Positions 17,960-29,604 of a stretch of 64,000 bases of DNA are shown here, in pieces. The DNA lies in assembly GCA_040881665.1 (NCBI GenBank), contig JBBECT010000005.1, forward strand, positions 712,138 to 776,137. The letters run 5' to 3'. A program made the translations under genes and the position numbers. Under the pieces are notes generated by a model. The model was not told where the DNA came from and ran no database searches. It worked only from the letters and a program-made list of their open reading frames with translations. This stretch comes from Actinomycetota bacterium (lineage in GTDB: Bacteria; Actinomycetota; UBA4738; HRBIN12). Numbering within the stretch: the first letter of the stretch is position 1; the number at the start of each line of letters is the position of its first letter.

Positions 17960-19114
17960 TCACGGCGCCGGACCCGCCCGATAGGTCGCACCGCCCGGAC
18001 GAAGCCAGGTCAGTTCGCCGTCGGGAGCACGGCGGATCGACCACCCCTGCTCGTGGACCAAGCGGTGGTGGAAGAAGCAGATCAGCAGCAGGTTGGACAG
18101 CTCGGTCGCCCCTCCCCTGCTCCAGAACACGATGTGGTGTGCCTGGGTGAACGCCCGGGCACCGCAGCCGGGGAATCGGCAGCCCTTATCGCGCCACTGC
18201 AGCTGACGGAGCATCCAGGTCGTGGGTTCACGGCTCATCGCGCGCACGGCGAGCACCTCACCCGCGCGATCCTCGATCACGGTCTGGATGCGGGCGTCAC
18301 AGGCGAGCCGACGGACGGTCTCGGGGTGCAGGACCGGTCCCCCTTCGACTTCGCCGCCAGCAGCGCGCTCGCCGGCCGCATCGCGGATCGGATCCCGGGA
18401 ACCGACGAGATCGTCGGCGCGGACGTGCACCACCATGTTGGCGCGGACGGGATCAGGCTCGGATGCCGGGGAGGACGAACACAGCGCCACGAGCGCGTCG
18501 GCGCAACGTTCGGGCGCGGTGGGGTCGTGGTCTTCCCCCGGCAAGGCGGGGACGCGCCCTGCCATCGTCTCGATCGCCTCGACCACGACAGCGCCCTGAT
18601 CGGCAGGGAGATGGGCCGACAGCGCGAAGGTTCCTTCTTGCTGCTCGTACCACCAGATCAGCGACCGCGCGGTGTGGTTCTCCCGCACGGTCTGCTCGAC
18701 GGCTCGCTCGCGGTCGGCCCGGCAGCGGACAGCCCATGCCGCGACGCGGGTCGCCCAGCGGATCAGCTTGACTTCGGTACGGGGCGTCGCGAACCGGCAC
18801 AGCTCGACGACCTTGTCCATGCCGAGCCGTCCTGTCGCCAGAGCGGCGGCGGTTCGCGGTAGGTCTTCGAGTGCGTGCGCCGCGCGGATCCATCGCTGGG
18901 CCTTCCAAGTCGAGATCCCGTACCGCATCGCGAGCCAATGGGCGGTGTCTCGTGCGCCGTGACGTTCCCAGCTGTCTGTGGCATCGACCAGAGCGATCAG
19001 CTCGAGCAGCTCGCGTTCGGCCGCGCCGACGCGTGCATGTACCACATCGATGCGCGCGATCAGGTCGTCGTCGGGGTTGTCGGGCACGGAGCGGAGCTGC
19101 GCAGGAGCGAACAT
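17960..19114 (-). CDS. DUF222 / HNH endonuclease domain protein (13E12-repeat type)
   Basis: Member of the actinobacterial DUF222-HNH family, often present in many copies and associated with mobile DNA; a true nuclease role is unproven. Residues about 30-270 form the DUF222 helical region, with ATDSWERHGARDTAHWLAMR near the start. The C-terminus carries the HNH motif: CRFPGCGARAFTQAHHIVFW with zinc-type Cys pair and His pair, then GGATELSNLLLICFFHHRLVHE. The 384-residue length is ordinary. It converges on typA and borders a decayed region with recombinase and beta-helix fragments, consistent with an accessory origin. Confidence 0.88.
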   Translation of the reverse strand: MFAPAQLRSVPDNPDDDLIARIDVVHARVGAAERELLELIALVDATDSWERHGARDTAHWLAMRYGISTWKAQRWIRAAHALEDLPRTAAALATGRLGMDKVVELCRFATPRTEVKLIRWATRVAAWAVRCRADRERAVEQTVRENHTARSLIWWYEQQEGTFALSAHLPADQGAVVVEAIETMAGRVPALPGEDHDPTAPERCADALVALCSSSPASEPDPVRANMVVHVRADDLVGSRDPIRDAAGERAAGGEVEGGPVLHPETVRRLACDARIQTVIEDRAGEVLAVRAMSREPTTWMLRQLQWRDKGCRFPGCGARAFTQAHHIVFWSRGGATELSNLLLICFFHHRLVHEQGWSIRRAPDGELTWLRPGGATYRAGPAP

Positions 19115-19148
19115 GTGTTCGACACTAGCGTGCGCTTTCTCCCCTGTC

Positions 19149-19164
19149 TGTGACGCACGTCACA
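19149..19164. promoter_or_regulatory. CRP/GlxR-type site TGTGA-N6-TCACA
   Basis: A perfect TGTGACGCACGTCACA palindrome lies 35 bp upstream of the leftward HNH endonuclease start. It shares a 14-base core with the palindrome at 5664-5677. A CRP-family regulator is the likely binder; no such gene is in the window. Confidence 0.5.
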
Positions 19165-19256
19165 CGAGAGGGAGATCGCCGTTCCCGTTCGGCATCGAAC
19201 ACCCAACACTCGTGGCCGGGGCGTTAGCGACGTTGTCGTGCCGGATGCTCCTTGTC

Positions 19257-19445
19257 CTACGGGCAGAAGTTGTTGGCCACGTCGTCGGGGGTGTTCCCGG
19301 TGATCGTCGAGTCGTTCAGGGTGACCGTCCTCAAGTTGAAGCAACACAGACGGATCCACTGACCCATTGCGCGCAAGGGTACCGAGATGTACGTTGCGCC
19401 CCTCGGCGCGTCGTGCGTTCTGTAACGCAGGTTGTCGATGCCGAC
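19257..19445 (-). pseudogene. C-terminal fragment of a parallel beta-helix repeat protein
   Basis: The minus-strand reading ends with VTLNDSTITGNTPDDVANNF and then CP-stop, which is the typical last rung and C-terminus of surface beta-helix (choice-of-anchor or polymorphic) proteins. It is preceded by GIDNLRYRTHDAPRGATYIS. No signal peptide or further rungs are found upstream, where the frame runs antisense to the small secreted protein. I read it as a decayed remnant. The left boundary is the stop; the right boundary is approximate. Confidence 0.5.
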
Positions 19446-19467
19446 GCTGGTGATTGGAGGGACGACC

Positions 19468-19719
19468 ATGAAGAAGCGGTTGGGTCCTGCTTTGGTCGCG
19501 GGTGCGTTCATGACGCTGCTGTTGCCCGGGGTTGCGTCGGCGGCACCGCCAGAAGGAGCGAAGGGACCCCCAATGGGAAGATGCCCGACTAACTGGATCA
19601 CGGCCGACCCCCAAGAGGGCCATCCTGCGGAGGCGTATGACTTCAACGGCGACGGCTTCGTGTGCGGGCTTCCGCTGCCCGGCGGCGGATTCGCCCTTAT
19701 GGACAACGTCATTCGGTAG
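19468..19719 (+). CDS. Small secreted protein with a DxNGDGxVCG motif
   Basis: An 83-residue exported protein. ATG 19468 follows a good ribosome-binding site (TTGGAGGGAC). The signal peptide MKKRLGPALVAGAFMTLLLP ends in VASA|A. The mature part of about 58 residues has GRCPTNWITADP and AYDFNGDGFVCGLPLPGG, a Cys pair around a calcium-loop-like DFNGDG. Similar small proteins are frequent in soil actinobacteria (they resemble the excalibur-type DxNxDGxxC motif), but no function is established. It stands alone in a decayed region and is probably expressed independently. Confidence 0.6.
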   Translation: MKKRLGPALVAGAFMTLLLPGVASAAPPEGAKGPPMGRCPTNWITADPQEGHPAEAYDFNGDGFVCGLPLPGGGFALMDNVIR

Positions 19720-19822
19720 CCCTGACCCGCCCGCCGGGCAGTCGTCGTTGGCCGCGGCGTCGTCTGATCGCGCTTCGCGTGCAGTCGCTTCGCACGCATC
19801 CGGGATGTCACCCATGCCCGTG

Positions 19823-19842
19823 GACGAGGTCTCTACCTCGTC
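19823..19842. terminator. Eight-pair hairpin, possible weak terminator
   Basis: Perfect inverted repeat GACGAGGT/ACCTCGTC with a CTCT loop, directly beyond the end of the recombinase remnant. No poly-U follows on either strand, so the role is uncertain. Confidence 0.3.
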
Positions 19843-20098
19843 ACCCTCCTCTCTTGTTCGCCGTCTCCAGGATCAGGGGGGACTGCCCGGGGGTAGGGTC
19901 GGCACCCACGGTCCCAAGCGTGGCCGCACTGACGGCAGACTGTGCGCCTGCTCTGTGGCCGAGCTGCGCGGAGACCGCGTGGATCGGAACGCCTGCGCGG
20001 AGCAGCTCCGTTGCCACTCCGTGTCGCAAGTCGTGCATCCGGCTCCACGCTTCCTCGTTGGAGAGCGCACGGTGGGCGCGTTCGGGCGCATGTCCAGC
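19841..20098 (-). pseudogene. Tyrosine recombinase (phage-type integrase) C-terminal remnant
   Basis: The minus-strand frame reads RALSNEEAWSRMHDLRHGVA then TELLRAGVPIHAVSAQLGHR, an unmistakable match to the catalytic HxxR box and the LGH box of phage-type integrases. The expected final Tyr segment is missing: after LGHRA the sequence loses similarity. The N-terminal and core domains are also absent, with a stop in frame soon upstream. It lies 86 bp beyond the 3' end of tRNA-Leu on the same strand, a classic attachment-site position. I read it as the scar of an integrated element that has been lost. Confidence 0.75.
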
Positions 20099-20183
20099 TG
20101 TATCGGGTCAACTGGCGTACTGGAAACGTCGTGTGATCAGGCGCGTTCAGTTGCAGGCAGTTCGTGGCAGGGCCAGCCAGTCG

Positions 20184-20267
20184 TGCCCGGGGCGGGGCTC
20201 GAACCCGCACGCCCTTTCGGGCCGGCGCTTTTAAGGCGCCTCCGTCTACCGATTCCGGCACCCGGGC
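20184..20267 (-). tRNA. tRNA-Leu (anticodon TAA)
   Basis: An 84-nt class II tRNA. The acceptor stem GCCCGGG pairs with CCCGGGC and the discriminator is A. The anticodon stem-loop GGCGC-CTTAAAA-GCGCC gives anticodon TAA. A long variable arm (GGCCCGAAAGGGC) and T arm GCGGG-TTCGAGC-CCCGC are present. CCA is not encoded. The 3' end faces the integrase remnant. Confidence 0.95.
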
Positions 20268-20295
20268 CCGCCCATCGTAGGCGGTCGTGTGACCC

Positions 20296-21243
20296 CTAGA
20301 GCGCGCCGGCCTCGTGGAGCTCGGTGAACCAGCTGACGGTCGTGCGAAGGCCGTCCTCGAAGGACCCCTCGGGGCGGAACCCGAGCACCTCGCGCGCGAG
20401 GCTGGCATCGGCCTGGCTCGCACGGACGTCGCCCGCGCGGGGTGGGTCGTGGATCGGGGCGGGATGCTCGCCGGGCACGAGGGCGTGGATCGCGCCGATC
20501 AGCTCGTTGATCGAGTGTTGCTCGCCGTAGGCCACGTTGAACGCTCCGCCCCATGCGGCCTCGGGCGCCTCGGCGGCAGCGAGGTTCGCGCCGACGACGT
20601 CGCCGACGAACGTGAAGTCGCGGACCTGCTCCCCGTCGCCGAAGATCGTGACCGCCTCGTCGTCCAGCGTCTTGGCGATGAACCGGGGAACGACGGCGGC
20701 GTACTCGGCGCGGGGGTTCTGCCGGGGACCGAACACGTTGAAATAGCGGAGGGCGACGGTCGGCAACCCGTAGCTGGCATGGAACGCCTCGAGGTAGCGT
20801 TCCCCCACCAGCTTGGACACCCCGTAGGGCGAGATCGGCCGGGTGGGAAGCTCCTCGTGAACGGGGAGCACCTTCGCGTTCCCGTAGACGCTCGACGAGG
20901 ACGCATACACGACCCGCTGCACGTCCGCGTCGCGCGCGGCGAGCAGGACGTTCAGCGTGCCGGTCGCGTTCGCGTCGTGGCTCGCGACGGGCTCGGCGAC
21001 CGACCGGGCGACACTGGGGATCGCCGCCTCGTGGAACACGACCGCGCACCCGGCGACGGCGCGGCCGACGGCGGCCGGATCGACGAGCGTTCCCTCGTGG
21101 ATCTCGACGTCGAGTCCGTCGAGGTTCTCCGCGCGGCCGGTCGAGAAGTCGTCGAAGATCCGGACCTCGTCGCCGCGCTCTGACAGCGCCCGCGCCAGGT
21201 TCGATCCGATGAAGCCGGCACCGCCGGTGATCAAGGCCCGCAT
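20296..21243 (-). CDS. NAD-dependent sugar-nucleotide epimerase (UDP-glucose 4-epimerase-like)
   Basis: Extended SDR enzyme making or converting UDP-sugars for cell-surface glycans. The start at ATG 21243 is chosen because MRALITGGAGFIGSNLARAL begins with the Rossmann motif; the frame is open 147 bases further but without homology. The catalytic Ser-Tyr-Lys set is visible as YASSSSVYGN and SPYGVSKLVGERY. FNVFGPRQNPRAEYAAVVP is the substrate-loop block. The 315-residue length is normal. A TAGCGT box seven bases upstream suggests a leaderless mRNA. It is divergent from a UDP-sugar dehydrogenase 136 bp away. The exact sugar cannot be told. Confidence 0.88.
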   Translation of the reverse strand: MRALITGGAGFIGSNLARALSERGDEVRIFDDFSTGRAENLDGLDVEIHEGTLVDPAAVGRAVAGCAVVFHEAAIPSVARSVAEPVASHDANATGTLNVLLAARDADVQRVVYASSSSVYGNAKVLPVHEELPTRPISPYGVSKLVGERYLEAFHASYGLPTVALRYFNVFGPRQNPRAEYAAVVPRFIAKTLDDEAVTIFGDGEQVRDFTFVGDVVGANLAAAEAPEAAWGGAFNVAYGEQHSINELIGAIHALVPGEHPAPIHDPPRAGDVRASQADASLAREVLGFRPEGSFEDGLRTTVSWFTELHEAGAL

Positions 21244-21250
21244 CGTGCGC

Positions 21251-21256
21251 ACGCTA
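21251..21256 (-). promoter_or_regulatory. Candidate -10 box for the leaderless epimerase gene
   Basis: TAGCGT on the minus strand sits seven bases before ATG 21243, with no ribosome-binding site between. Confidence 0.4.
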
Positions 21257-21379
21257 GCCGCGCGGATCGCCGGGAGCAAGGACGCTCGGCCGCGAGAGGT
21301 CGTTGAACACCCCCAGTGCCCTGCATAGCATCGAGCGAGCCGTTCAGGCACCCGCCCTCCACCGCCGATACCGGAGACG

Positions 21380-22711
21380 ATGGTGACCAACCTGCCCCAG
21401 GACCTCGAGACCGACCCGCTCGACGCGCTCGCCGCCCGGATCCGCGAGAAGGAGGCGGTCGTCGCCGTCGTCGGCCTCGGGTACGTGGGCCTCCCCCTGC
21501 TCGTCGCCGTCCACGGGGAGGGCTTCCCGGTCGTCGGCTACGACGCCGATGCGGACAAGGTCCGAACGCTCGAGACGGGCCGTTCGACGATCGTCGATGT
21601 CGCCGACTCGGAGATCGCGGCCCTCGACCAAGCACGGTTCGCCGCCGATCCGTCGGCCTTGGGCGAGGCCGACGTGGTGTTGATCTGCGTTCCCACGCCC
21701 TTGAAGGACTCGACCCCCGACCTGTCGATGGTGGAGCTCGCGGCGGAACAGGTCGGGCTCGCGCTGAGGCCGGGCCGACTCGTCGTGCTCGAATCCACGA
21801 CCTACCCGGGGACGACCGAGGAGATCGTTCGGCCGATCGTCGAGCGTCTGTCCGGACTCACGCTGGGGAAGGACTTCGCGCTCGCCTACTCCCCCGAGCG
21901 GATCGATCCGGGACAGCGGACGCACCGGCTCGACAACACGCCCAAGGTCGTGGCCGGGGTGACCGAACGCTGCCGCGAGATGGCGACGAGCTTCTACAGC
22001 CAGTTCGTGCAGCAGATCGTGACGACCTCGACGCCGCGTGAGGCCGAGATGGCCAAGTTGATCGAGAACACGTTCCGTCAGGTCAACATCGCGCTGGTGA
22101 ACGAGCTCGCGATCATCGGACGCGAGCTGGGGGTCGACATCTGGGAGAGCCTCGAGGCGGCTGCGACCAAACCGTTCGGCTATATGGCCTTCTGGCCGGG
22201 ACCGGGCGTGGGTGGGCACTGCATCTCGATCGATCCCAGCTACCTGTCGTGGCGCGCGGGTCAGCAACTCGGGTACCGGGCCGCGTTCATCGAGCACGCG
22301 AACGAGGTCAACAACCGGATGCCGGCCTACGTCGTCGATCGGGTCGCCGAGGCGCTCAACGATGCCGGCAAGCCGCTGAAGGGCTCGCGCATCCTGGCGG
22401 TCGGGGTCGCCTACAAGCCCGGGGTGGACGACCGGCGGGAGTCCCCCTCCCTCGCGGTGATCGAGCGCCTGTTGCGCAAGGGTGCGGATGTCGCGTTCCA
22501 CGACCCCTTCGTTCCGCAGATCAGCAGCAACGGAGACGAGCTGCGGTCGGTCGACCTCGACGACGATGTGGTCGCGGAACAGGACTGCGTGTTGATCCTG
22601 ACCCAGCACCCGGGGATCGACTGGCGAGCGCTCACCAACGTCGCTCGGCTGGTGTTCGACACGCGCGGCGTCACCGCCGGGTTCGACGCTCCCAACGTCG
22701 TCCGCCTCTGA
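21380..22711 (+). CDS. Nucleotide sugar dehydrogenase (UDP-HexNAc 6-dehydrogenase, WbpA/WecC type)
   Basis: Oxidises a UDP-N-acetylhexosamine to the uronic acid in two NAD-dependent steps for polysaccharide synthesis. The Rossmann motif VVGLGYVGLPL is near residue 35. Family blocks are LICVPTPLKDSTPDLS, LESTTYPGTTEE, YSPERIDPG and the catalytic Cys in GPGVGGHCISIDP, followed by GVAYKPGVDDRRESPSL in the C-terminal domain. YSPERIDPG points to the WbpA/TviB/WecC branch rather than UDP-glucose dehydrogenase. The length of 443 residues is normal. It ends exactly where the convergent cyclophilin gene ends (22711/22712), so no terminator can lie between. Confidence 0.92.
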   Translation: MVTNLPQDLETDPLDALAARIREKEAVVAVVGLGYVGLPLLVAVHGEGFPVVGYDADADKVRTLETGRSTIVDVADSEIAALDQARFAADPSALGEADVVLICVPTPLKDSTPDLSMVELAAEQVGLALRPGRLVVLESTTYPGTTEEIVRPIVERLSGLTLGKDFALAYSPERIDPGQRTHRLDNTPKVVAGVTERCREMATSFYSQFVQQIVTTSTPREAEMAKLIENTFRQVNIALVNELAIIGRELGVDIWESLEAAATKPFGYMAFWPGPGVGGHCISIDPSYLSWRAGQQLGYRAAFIEHANEVNNRMPAYVVDRVAEALNDAGKPLKGSRILAVGVAYKPGVDDRRESPSLAVIERLLRKGADVAFHDPFVPQISSNGDELRSVDLDDDVVAEQDCVLILTQHPGIDWRALTNVARLVFDTRGVTAGFDAPNVVRL

Positions 22712-23461
22712 TCAGGACTCGGTGATCGTGATCGAATCGATGGTGACGGGATCGACCGGCGTCTCGCCCTTCAAGGGAACGTCCGCGATCTCGTCGACGA
22801 CCTTCTGACCCTCCGTGACGCGCCCGAAGATCGTGTACAGATCCGGCGTGAGCGCATCACTCTTCGCCAGGGTGATGAAGAACTGGCTGCCGTTGGTGTC
22901 TACGCCTGAGTTAGCCATCGCGAGGATCCCGCCGCCGTCGTAGGTCTCGCCCTCGGGCTGCTCGTTCTCGAACTGGTAGCCGGGCCCGCCGCTCCCGTCG
23001 CCGGCCGGGTCGCCCCCCTGGATCACGAAGTCGGGCACGATCCGATGGAAGGTCAGCCCGTCGTAGAAGCCTTCGCACGAGAGGAACACGAAGCTGTTCA
23101 CGGTCACGGGCGCGCCGGACGCGAGGAGATCGAGCTCGATCGTGCCCATCGACGTCTCCATCGTGGCGGAGTAGCTCTTCGTCGGATCGATCGTCATCGG
23201 GGGCGGAGCGGGGTAGGCCTCCTTCTCGCCGCCCGGCTTCTCCGGCGTCCGATCCGGGCAGCCTGCCGACGCGGCGCTCGGGCTGGGGTCGTCGTCGCCT
23301 ACGACCGTGAACGCGAGCACCACGATCACGATCGCGAACAGGCCGATGCCGAGGCCGGTGAGGATCGTCGCCTGGCGCTTGCGGCGCTCGATGTTCCTCT
23401 GCTGCCGGCGCTGCGCTGCCTGCTTGGCAAGCTGGCGGTCCCGTGTGCGCTTGTTGCCCAT
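22712..23461 (-). CDS. Membrane-anchored cyclophilin-type peptidyl-prolyl isomerase
   Basis: Accelerates proline isomerisation of exported proteins. The N-terminus is highly basic (MGNKRTRDRQLAKQAAQRRQ and following), then a single hydrophobic helix ILTGLGIGLFAIVIVVLAFT, so the protein is anchored with the catalytic domain outside. The cyclophilin domain has FHRIVPDFVIQGGDPAGDGS, GPGYQFENE and GGILAMANSGVDTNGSQFFI. The 249-residue length is usual for actinobacterial forms. A TAGGAT box nine bases before the ATG suggests a leaderless transcript. It is followed leftward by the convergent sugar dehydrogenase. Confidence 0.93.
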   Translation of the reverse strand: MGNKRTRDRQLAKQAAQRRQQRNIERRKRQATILTGLGIGLFAIVIVVLAFTVVGDDDPSPSAASAGCPDRTPEKPGGEKEAYPAPPPMTIDPTKSYSATMETSMGTIELDLLASGAPVTVNSFVFLSCEGFYDGLTFHRIVPDFVIQGGDPAGDGSGGPGYQFENEQPEGETYDGGGILAMANSGVDTNGSQFFITLAKSDALTPDLYTIFGRVTEGQKVVDEIADVPLKGETPVDPVTIDSITITES

Positions 23462-23470
23462 CGGCTGCGT

Positions 23471-23476
23471 ATCCTA
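23471..23476 (-). promoter_or_regulatory. Candidate -10 box for the cyclophilin gene
   Basis: TAGGAT on the minus strand, nine bases before ATG 23461, also lies just beyond the stop of the DUF501-Ppx gene. It allows independent transcription of the cyclophilin gene. Confidence 0.4.
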
Positions 23477-24922
23477 CGCGGTCGCCGGACCGCGGGGCGG
23501 AACCGGCTCGACACCGGGAAGCTGCTCCAGGACCAGGCCGTCGAGGATGTCGGTCTCCGAGACGAGGGCGTCGGCGAACCCGAACCGACGCATCACCGAT
23601 CCGAGGATCACCGCGCCGGCCACGATCACGTCCCCTCGCCCCGGCGCCATGAACGGCAGCGCGTCGCGTTCGTCGCCGGTCATGCGGGCGAGACGCTCCA
23701 GGAGGTGTTCGACGCTCTCCCGATCGAGCCGGGTGCGGTGCAAGATCTCCGGGTCGTAGCGGGGAAGGTCGAGTTCCATCGCCTTCAGCGTCGTCGCGGT
23801 CCCGCCGACGACGATCAGCGTCGACGCGGACTCCACGGGCACCGACCCGGCCGCGGTCTCCAGGTGTTCGGCCACGTCGGTTTCGATCGCGCGGATCTCG
23901 TCGACCGTCGGCGGGTCGGAGCGCACGTGGCGCTCGGTCAGCCGGACGCTCCCCGTCTGCGTCGAGATCGCCGCGCGGGGTGCGGCGTCGCCGACGACGA
24001 GCTCGGTGCTGCCGCCCCCGACGTCGAGGACGGCGTATGGAGGCTCCGCGTCGGGAACCTCCTCGCGCAGGCCGTGTACTGCGCCGAGGAACGACAAGCC
24101 GGCCTCTTGTTCCCCCGTGATGATCTCCAACTCCGAGCCGGCGTGCTCGCGGACCGCGGCGGCGAACTCGTCCCGGTTCTCGGCGTCGCGCACCGCGCTC
24201 GTGGCGGCGACGCGGATCCGCCGGGCACCCAGGGCCCGTGCGCGCCGACAGTACGTCGCAAGCACGTCCACCGTGCGCCGCAAGGCATCCGGGTCGAGCC
24301 GGCCGGTGGCGTCGACGCCCGCTCCCAGCCTGGTGATCGTCATGTCGCGGGCGAGCTCGCCGACGAGGCCGGGGGCGGTGGCGCCCGGACGTGGCTCGGC
24401 CACGAAGAGCCGGATCGAGTTCGTTCCCTGATCGATCGCCGCGACGCGCGCCTCGGGTGCGTCCGGATGGATCGGTTCGACGCGCTCGGCGGTCCACGTC
24501 CCGACCGGATCGACCCCGCCAGCCAGGTGGTAGGCGTAGTGGGCGTGCAGGCACTTCACGCCGGTGCGCGTTCCCGCGACCCCGCCCCAGTCCTGCGCCC
24601 CGTCGAGCTCGGCGCCACGCTCGTCGGCGTACGCGCGGTGGGCCGCTTCGAGGGCCCTGTCGAACGCCTCGTCGTCGTGGACGCGGTCGTTCAGCTCGGC
24701 GATCGCACCGCCCGACTCCAGACGCGCAACCGCCTTCACGGCGTCGGGACACGTCAGCCAGTACCGCGTGGGGAACGGGTCGCCGTTCGCGTCGATCCCG
24801 CGATTGCGGATCACGAGCGGATGCCCGCCGGTGCAGCGCGCGACGACCGAGAACGGCGTCGTCGGATCGCGGCCGAGCTGGTCTCGGACGGCGACGAGAT
24901 CGCTCGCGCGAAGCTCGTTCAC
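23474..24922 (-). CDS. DUF501-exopolyphosphatase (Ppx/GppA) fusion protein
   Basis: Two domains that are normally separate neighbouring actinobacterial genes are joined in one 482-residue chain. Residues 1-155 are DUF501: FSVVARCTGGHPLVIRN, PFPTRYWLTCPDAVKAV, then DWGGVAGTRTGVKCLHAHYA. Residues about 158-482 are the ASKHA-fold exopolyphosphatase/guanosine pentaphosphatase: AAIDQGTNSIRLFVAE (phosphate-1 loop), EQEAGLSFLGAVHGL, AVLDVGGGSTELVVGD (phosphate-2 loop) and MAPGRGDVIVAGAVILG. The phosphatase part lacks the C-terminal HD-like extension of E. coli Ppx, as in other actinobacteria. The start is at 24922 (GTG). It is read leftward after the S1 protein. Fusion by assembly error is unlikely because the join is in frame and the linker is natural-looking. 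Confidence 0.88.
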   Translation of the reverse strand: MNELRASDLVAVRDQLGRDPTTPFSVVARCTGGHPLVIRNRGIDANGDPFPTRYWLTCPDAVKAVARLESGGAIAELNDRVHDDEAFDRALEAAHRAYADERGAELDGAQDWGGVAGTRTGVKCLHAHYAYHLAGGVDPVGTWTAERVEPIHPDAPEARVAAIDQGTNSIRLFVAEPRPGATAPGLVGELARDMTITRLGAGVDATGRLDPDALRRTVDVLATYCRRARALGARRIRVAATSAVRDAENRDEFAAAVREHAGSELEIITGEQEAGLSFLGAVHGLREEVPDAEPPYAVLDVGGGSTELVVGDAAPRAAISTQTGSVRLTERHVRSDPPTVDEIRAIETDVAEHLETAAGSVPVESASTLIVVGGTATTLKAMELDLPRYDPEILHRTRLDRESVEHLLERLARMTGDERDALPFMAPGRGDVIVAGAVILGSVMRRFGFADALVSETDILDGLVLEQLPGVEPVPPRGPATA

Positions 24923-24959
24923 GGGATCGGTGGGGACGCGGGGAACGCGGAGAGCCGGG

Positions 24960-25454
<495 letters not shown>

Positions 25455-25494
25455 GCGGCCTTTCGGGGGGCGGACATCCGGTCGCGGCCGACCC

Positions 25495-28728
<3,234 letters not shown>

Positions 28729-28743
<15 letters not shown>

Positions 28744-28795
28744 CGATCTGGGCCGGGTGTTGTACGGGCAGGAGCGTCAACTGCCTGACGATCTG
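28729..28795. repeat. 22-bp direct repeat spanning the ends of two convergent genes
   Basis: Identical 22-base copies at 28729-28750 and 28774-28795, 45 bp apart start to start. The left copy contains the stop codon of the glycosyltransferase and the right copy contains the stop codon of mazG on the opposite strand. Each copy contains GTCA-N6-TGAC, a small inverted repeat. Confidence 0.9.
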
Positions 28796-29601
28796 TCCGC
28801 GTCTCGTGACGGACGGAAGTACGCGAGCAGTTCGTCGTCGTCCAGCGCGGCGAGGTCGACTCCCTCGGCGTCGGCGCGGTCGCGCATCCGTTCGTAGCGG
28901 TCGGCGAAGCGGGCGGTGGAGCGGCGGAGCGCTCCTTCGGGGTCGATGTCGAGCCGGCGGGCGACCGACACGGCGGCGAACAGCACGTCCCCGAGCTCGG
29001 CCTCCGCTGCGTCGCGATCCCCACCGTCGGCGGCCGACTCGAGCTCGTCGAGCTCCTCGCGAAGCTTGGCGATCGCGGCGTCGGTGGATCGCCAGTCGAA
29101 GCCGGATCCTGCCGCGCGGCGCTGGACCTTGCCCGCCCGGGCGAGCGCGGGCAAGGTGGGCGGGATGTCGTCGTCGACGCGCTGGCGTGCCATCTCGGTG
29201 TCGCCCACGGCCGCGGCGCGTTCCTCGGCCTTGATCTGTTCCCAGTTCGTGAGGACCTCGCCGGCGCCGGACACCTCGGCGTCGCCGAACACGTGGGGAT
29301 GGCGCCGGATCAGCTTCGTCACGATTGCGTCGGCCACGTCGTCGACGTCCCACGCACCGTCGTCGGATGCGATCTGCGCGTGGAACACGACCTGCAGCAG
29401 CAGGTCTCCGAGCTCGTCGCGCAGCGCGCCGGTGTCGCCGGTGTCGATCGCCTCGAGGGTTTCGTGCGCCTCCTCGAGCAAGTGCTTGCCGAGAGACCGG
29501 TGGGTCTGTTCGTGATCCCAGGGGCAACCGTCCGGCCCACGCAGCCGTTGCATCACGCGGACGAGCTCGAGCAGCCGGGCGCCGGTCGGCTCGGAGCCCA
29601 C
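28777..29601 (-). CDS. mazG: Nucleoside triphosphate pyrophosphohydrolase MazG
   Basis: House-cleaning all-alpha NTP pyrophosphatase, releasing pyrophosphate from (often aberrant) NTPs. The N-terminal domain has the MazG motif in LRGPDGCPWDHEQTHRSL and LLEEAHETLEAIDTGDTGAL followed by RDELGDLLLQVVFHAQIA (E-x2-E and E-x2-D metal ligands). The second domain repeats it more weakly as ELDELESAADGG and AEAELGDVLFAAVSVARRLD, and ends FADRYERM. The length of 274 residues is normal. The neighbourhood mfd-surA-like-mazG-eno is typical of actinobacteria. It starts three bases downstream of the lipoprotein gene end, so they are co-transcribed. Confidence 0.95.
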   Translation of the reverse strand: MGSEPTGARLLELVRVMQRLRGPDGCPWDHEQTHRSLGKHLLEEAHETLEAIDTGDTGALRDELGDLLLQVVFHAQIASDDGAWDVDDVADAIVTKLIRRHPHVFGDAEVSGAGEVLTNWEQIKAEERAAAVGDTEMARQRVDDDIPPTLPALARAGKVQRRAAGSGFDWRSTDAAIAKLREELDELESAADGGDRDAAEAELGDVLFAAVSVARRLDIDPEGALRRSTARFADRYERMRDRADAEGVDLAALDDDELLAYFRPSRDADRSSGS

Positions 29602-29604
29602 CGG

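Larger units (their letters stand above)
19115..19467. other. 353-bp gap upstream of the HNH gene with a CRP-like site and a gene fragment
   Basis: No intact gene is seen. It contains a CRP/GlxR-like palindrome at 19149-19164 and, on the minus strand at 19257-19445, the tail of a former beta-helix protein. The ribosome-binding site of the next gene lies at its right end. Base composition is lower in GC than the neighbouring genes, in line with acquired or decaying DNA. Confidence 0.5.
19720..20183. other. 464-bp region between the small secreted protein and tRNA-Leu
   Basis: It holds no intact gene. The right half contains a tyrosine-recombinase remnant on the minus strand. At 19823-19842 GACGAGGT-CTCT-ACCTCGTC forms a perfect eight-pair hairpin without a U tract. 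The rest shows nothing recognisable. Confidence 0.5.

Noticed and set aside
17960-20267. An intact prophage or integrative element
   Set aside because: Only a recombinase fragment, one HNH gene and a short secreted protein are found; there are no structural, replication or transfer genes.
20184-20267. A short open frame across the tRNA-Leu region
   Set aside because: The cloverleaf with long variable arm fully explains the sequence.
22911-24752. A 613-codon minus-strand frame across the cyclophilin and DUF501-Ppx region
   Set aside because: It is in the wrong frame relative to both well-supported genes and is Arg-rich without motifs.
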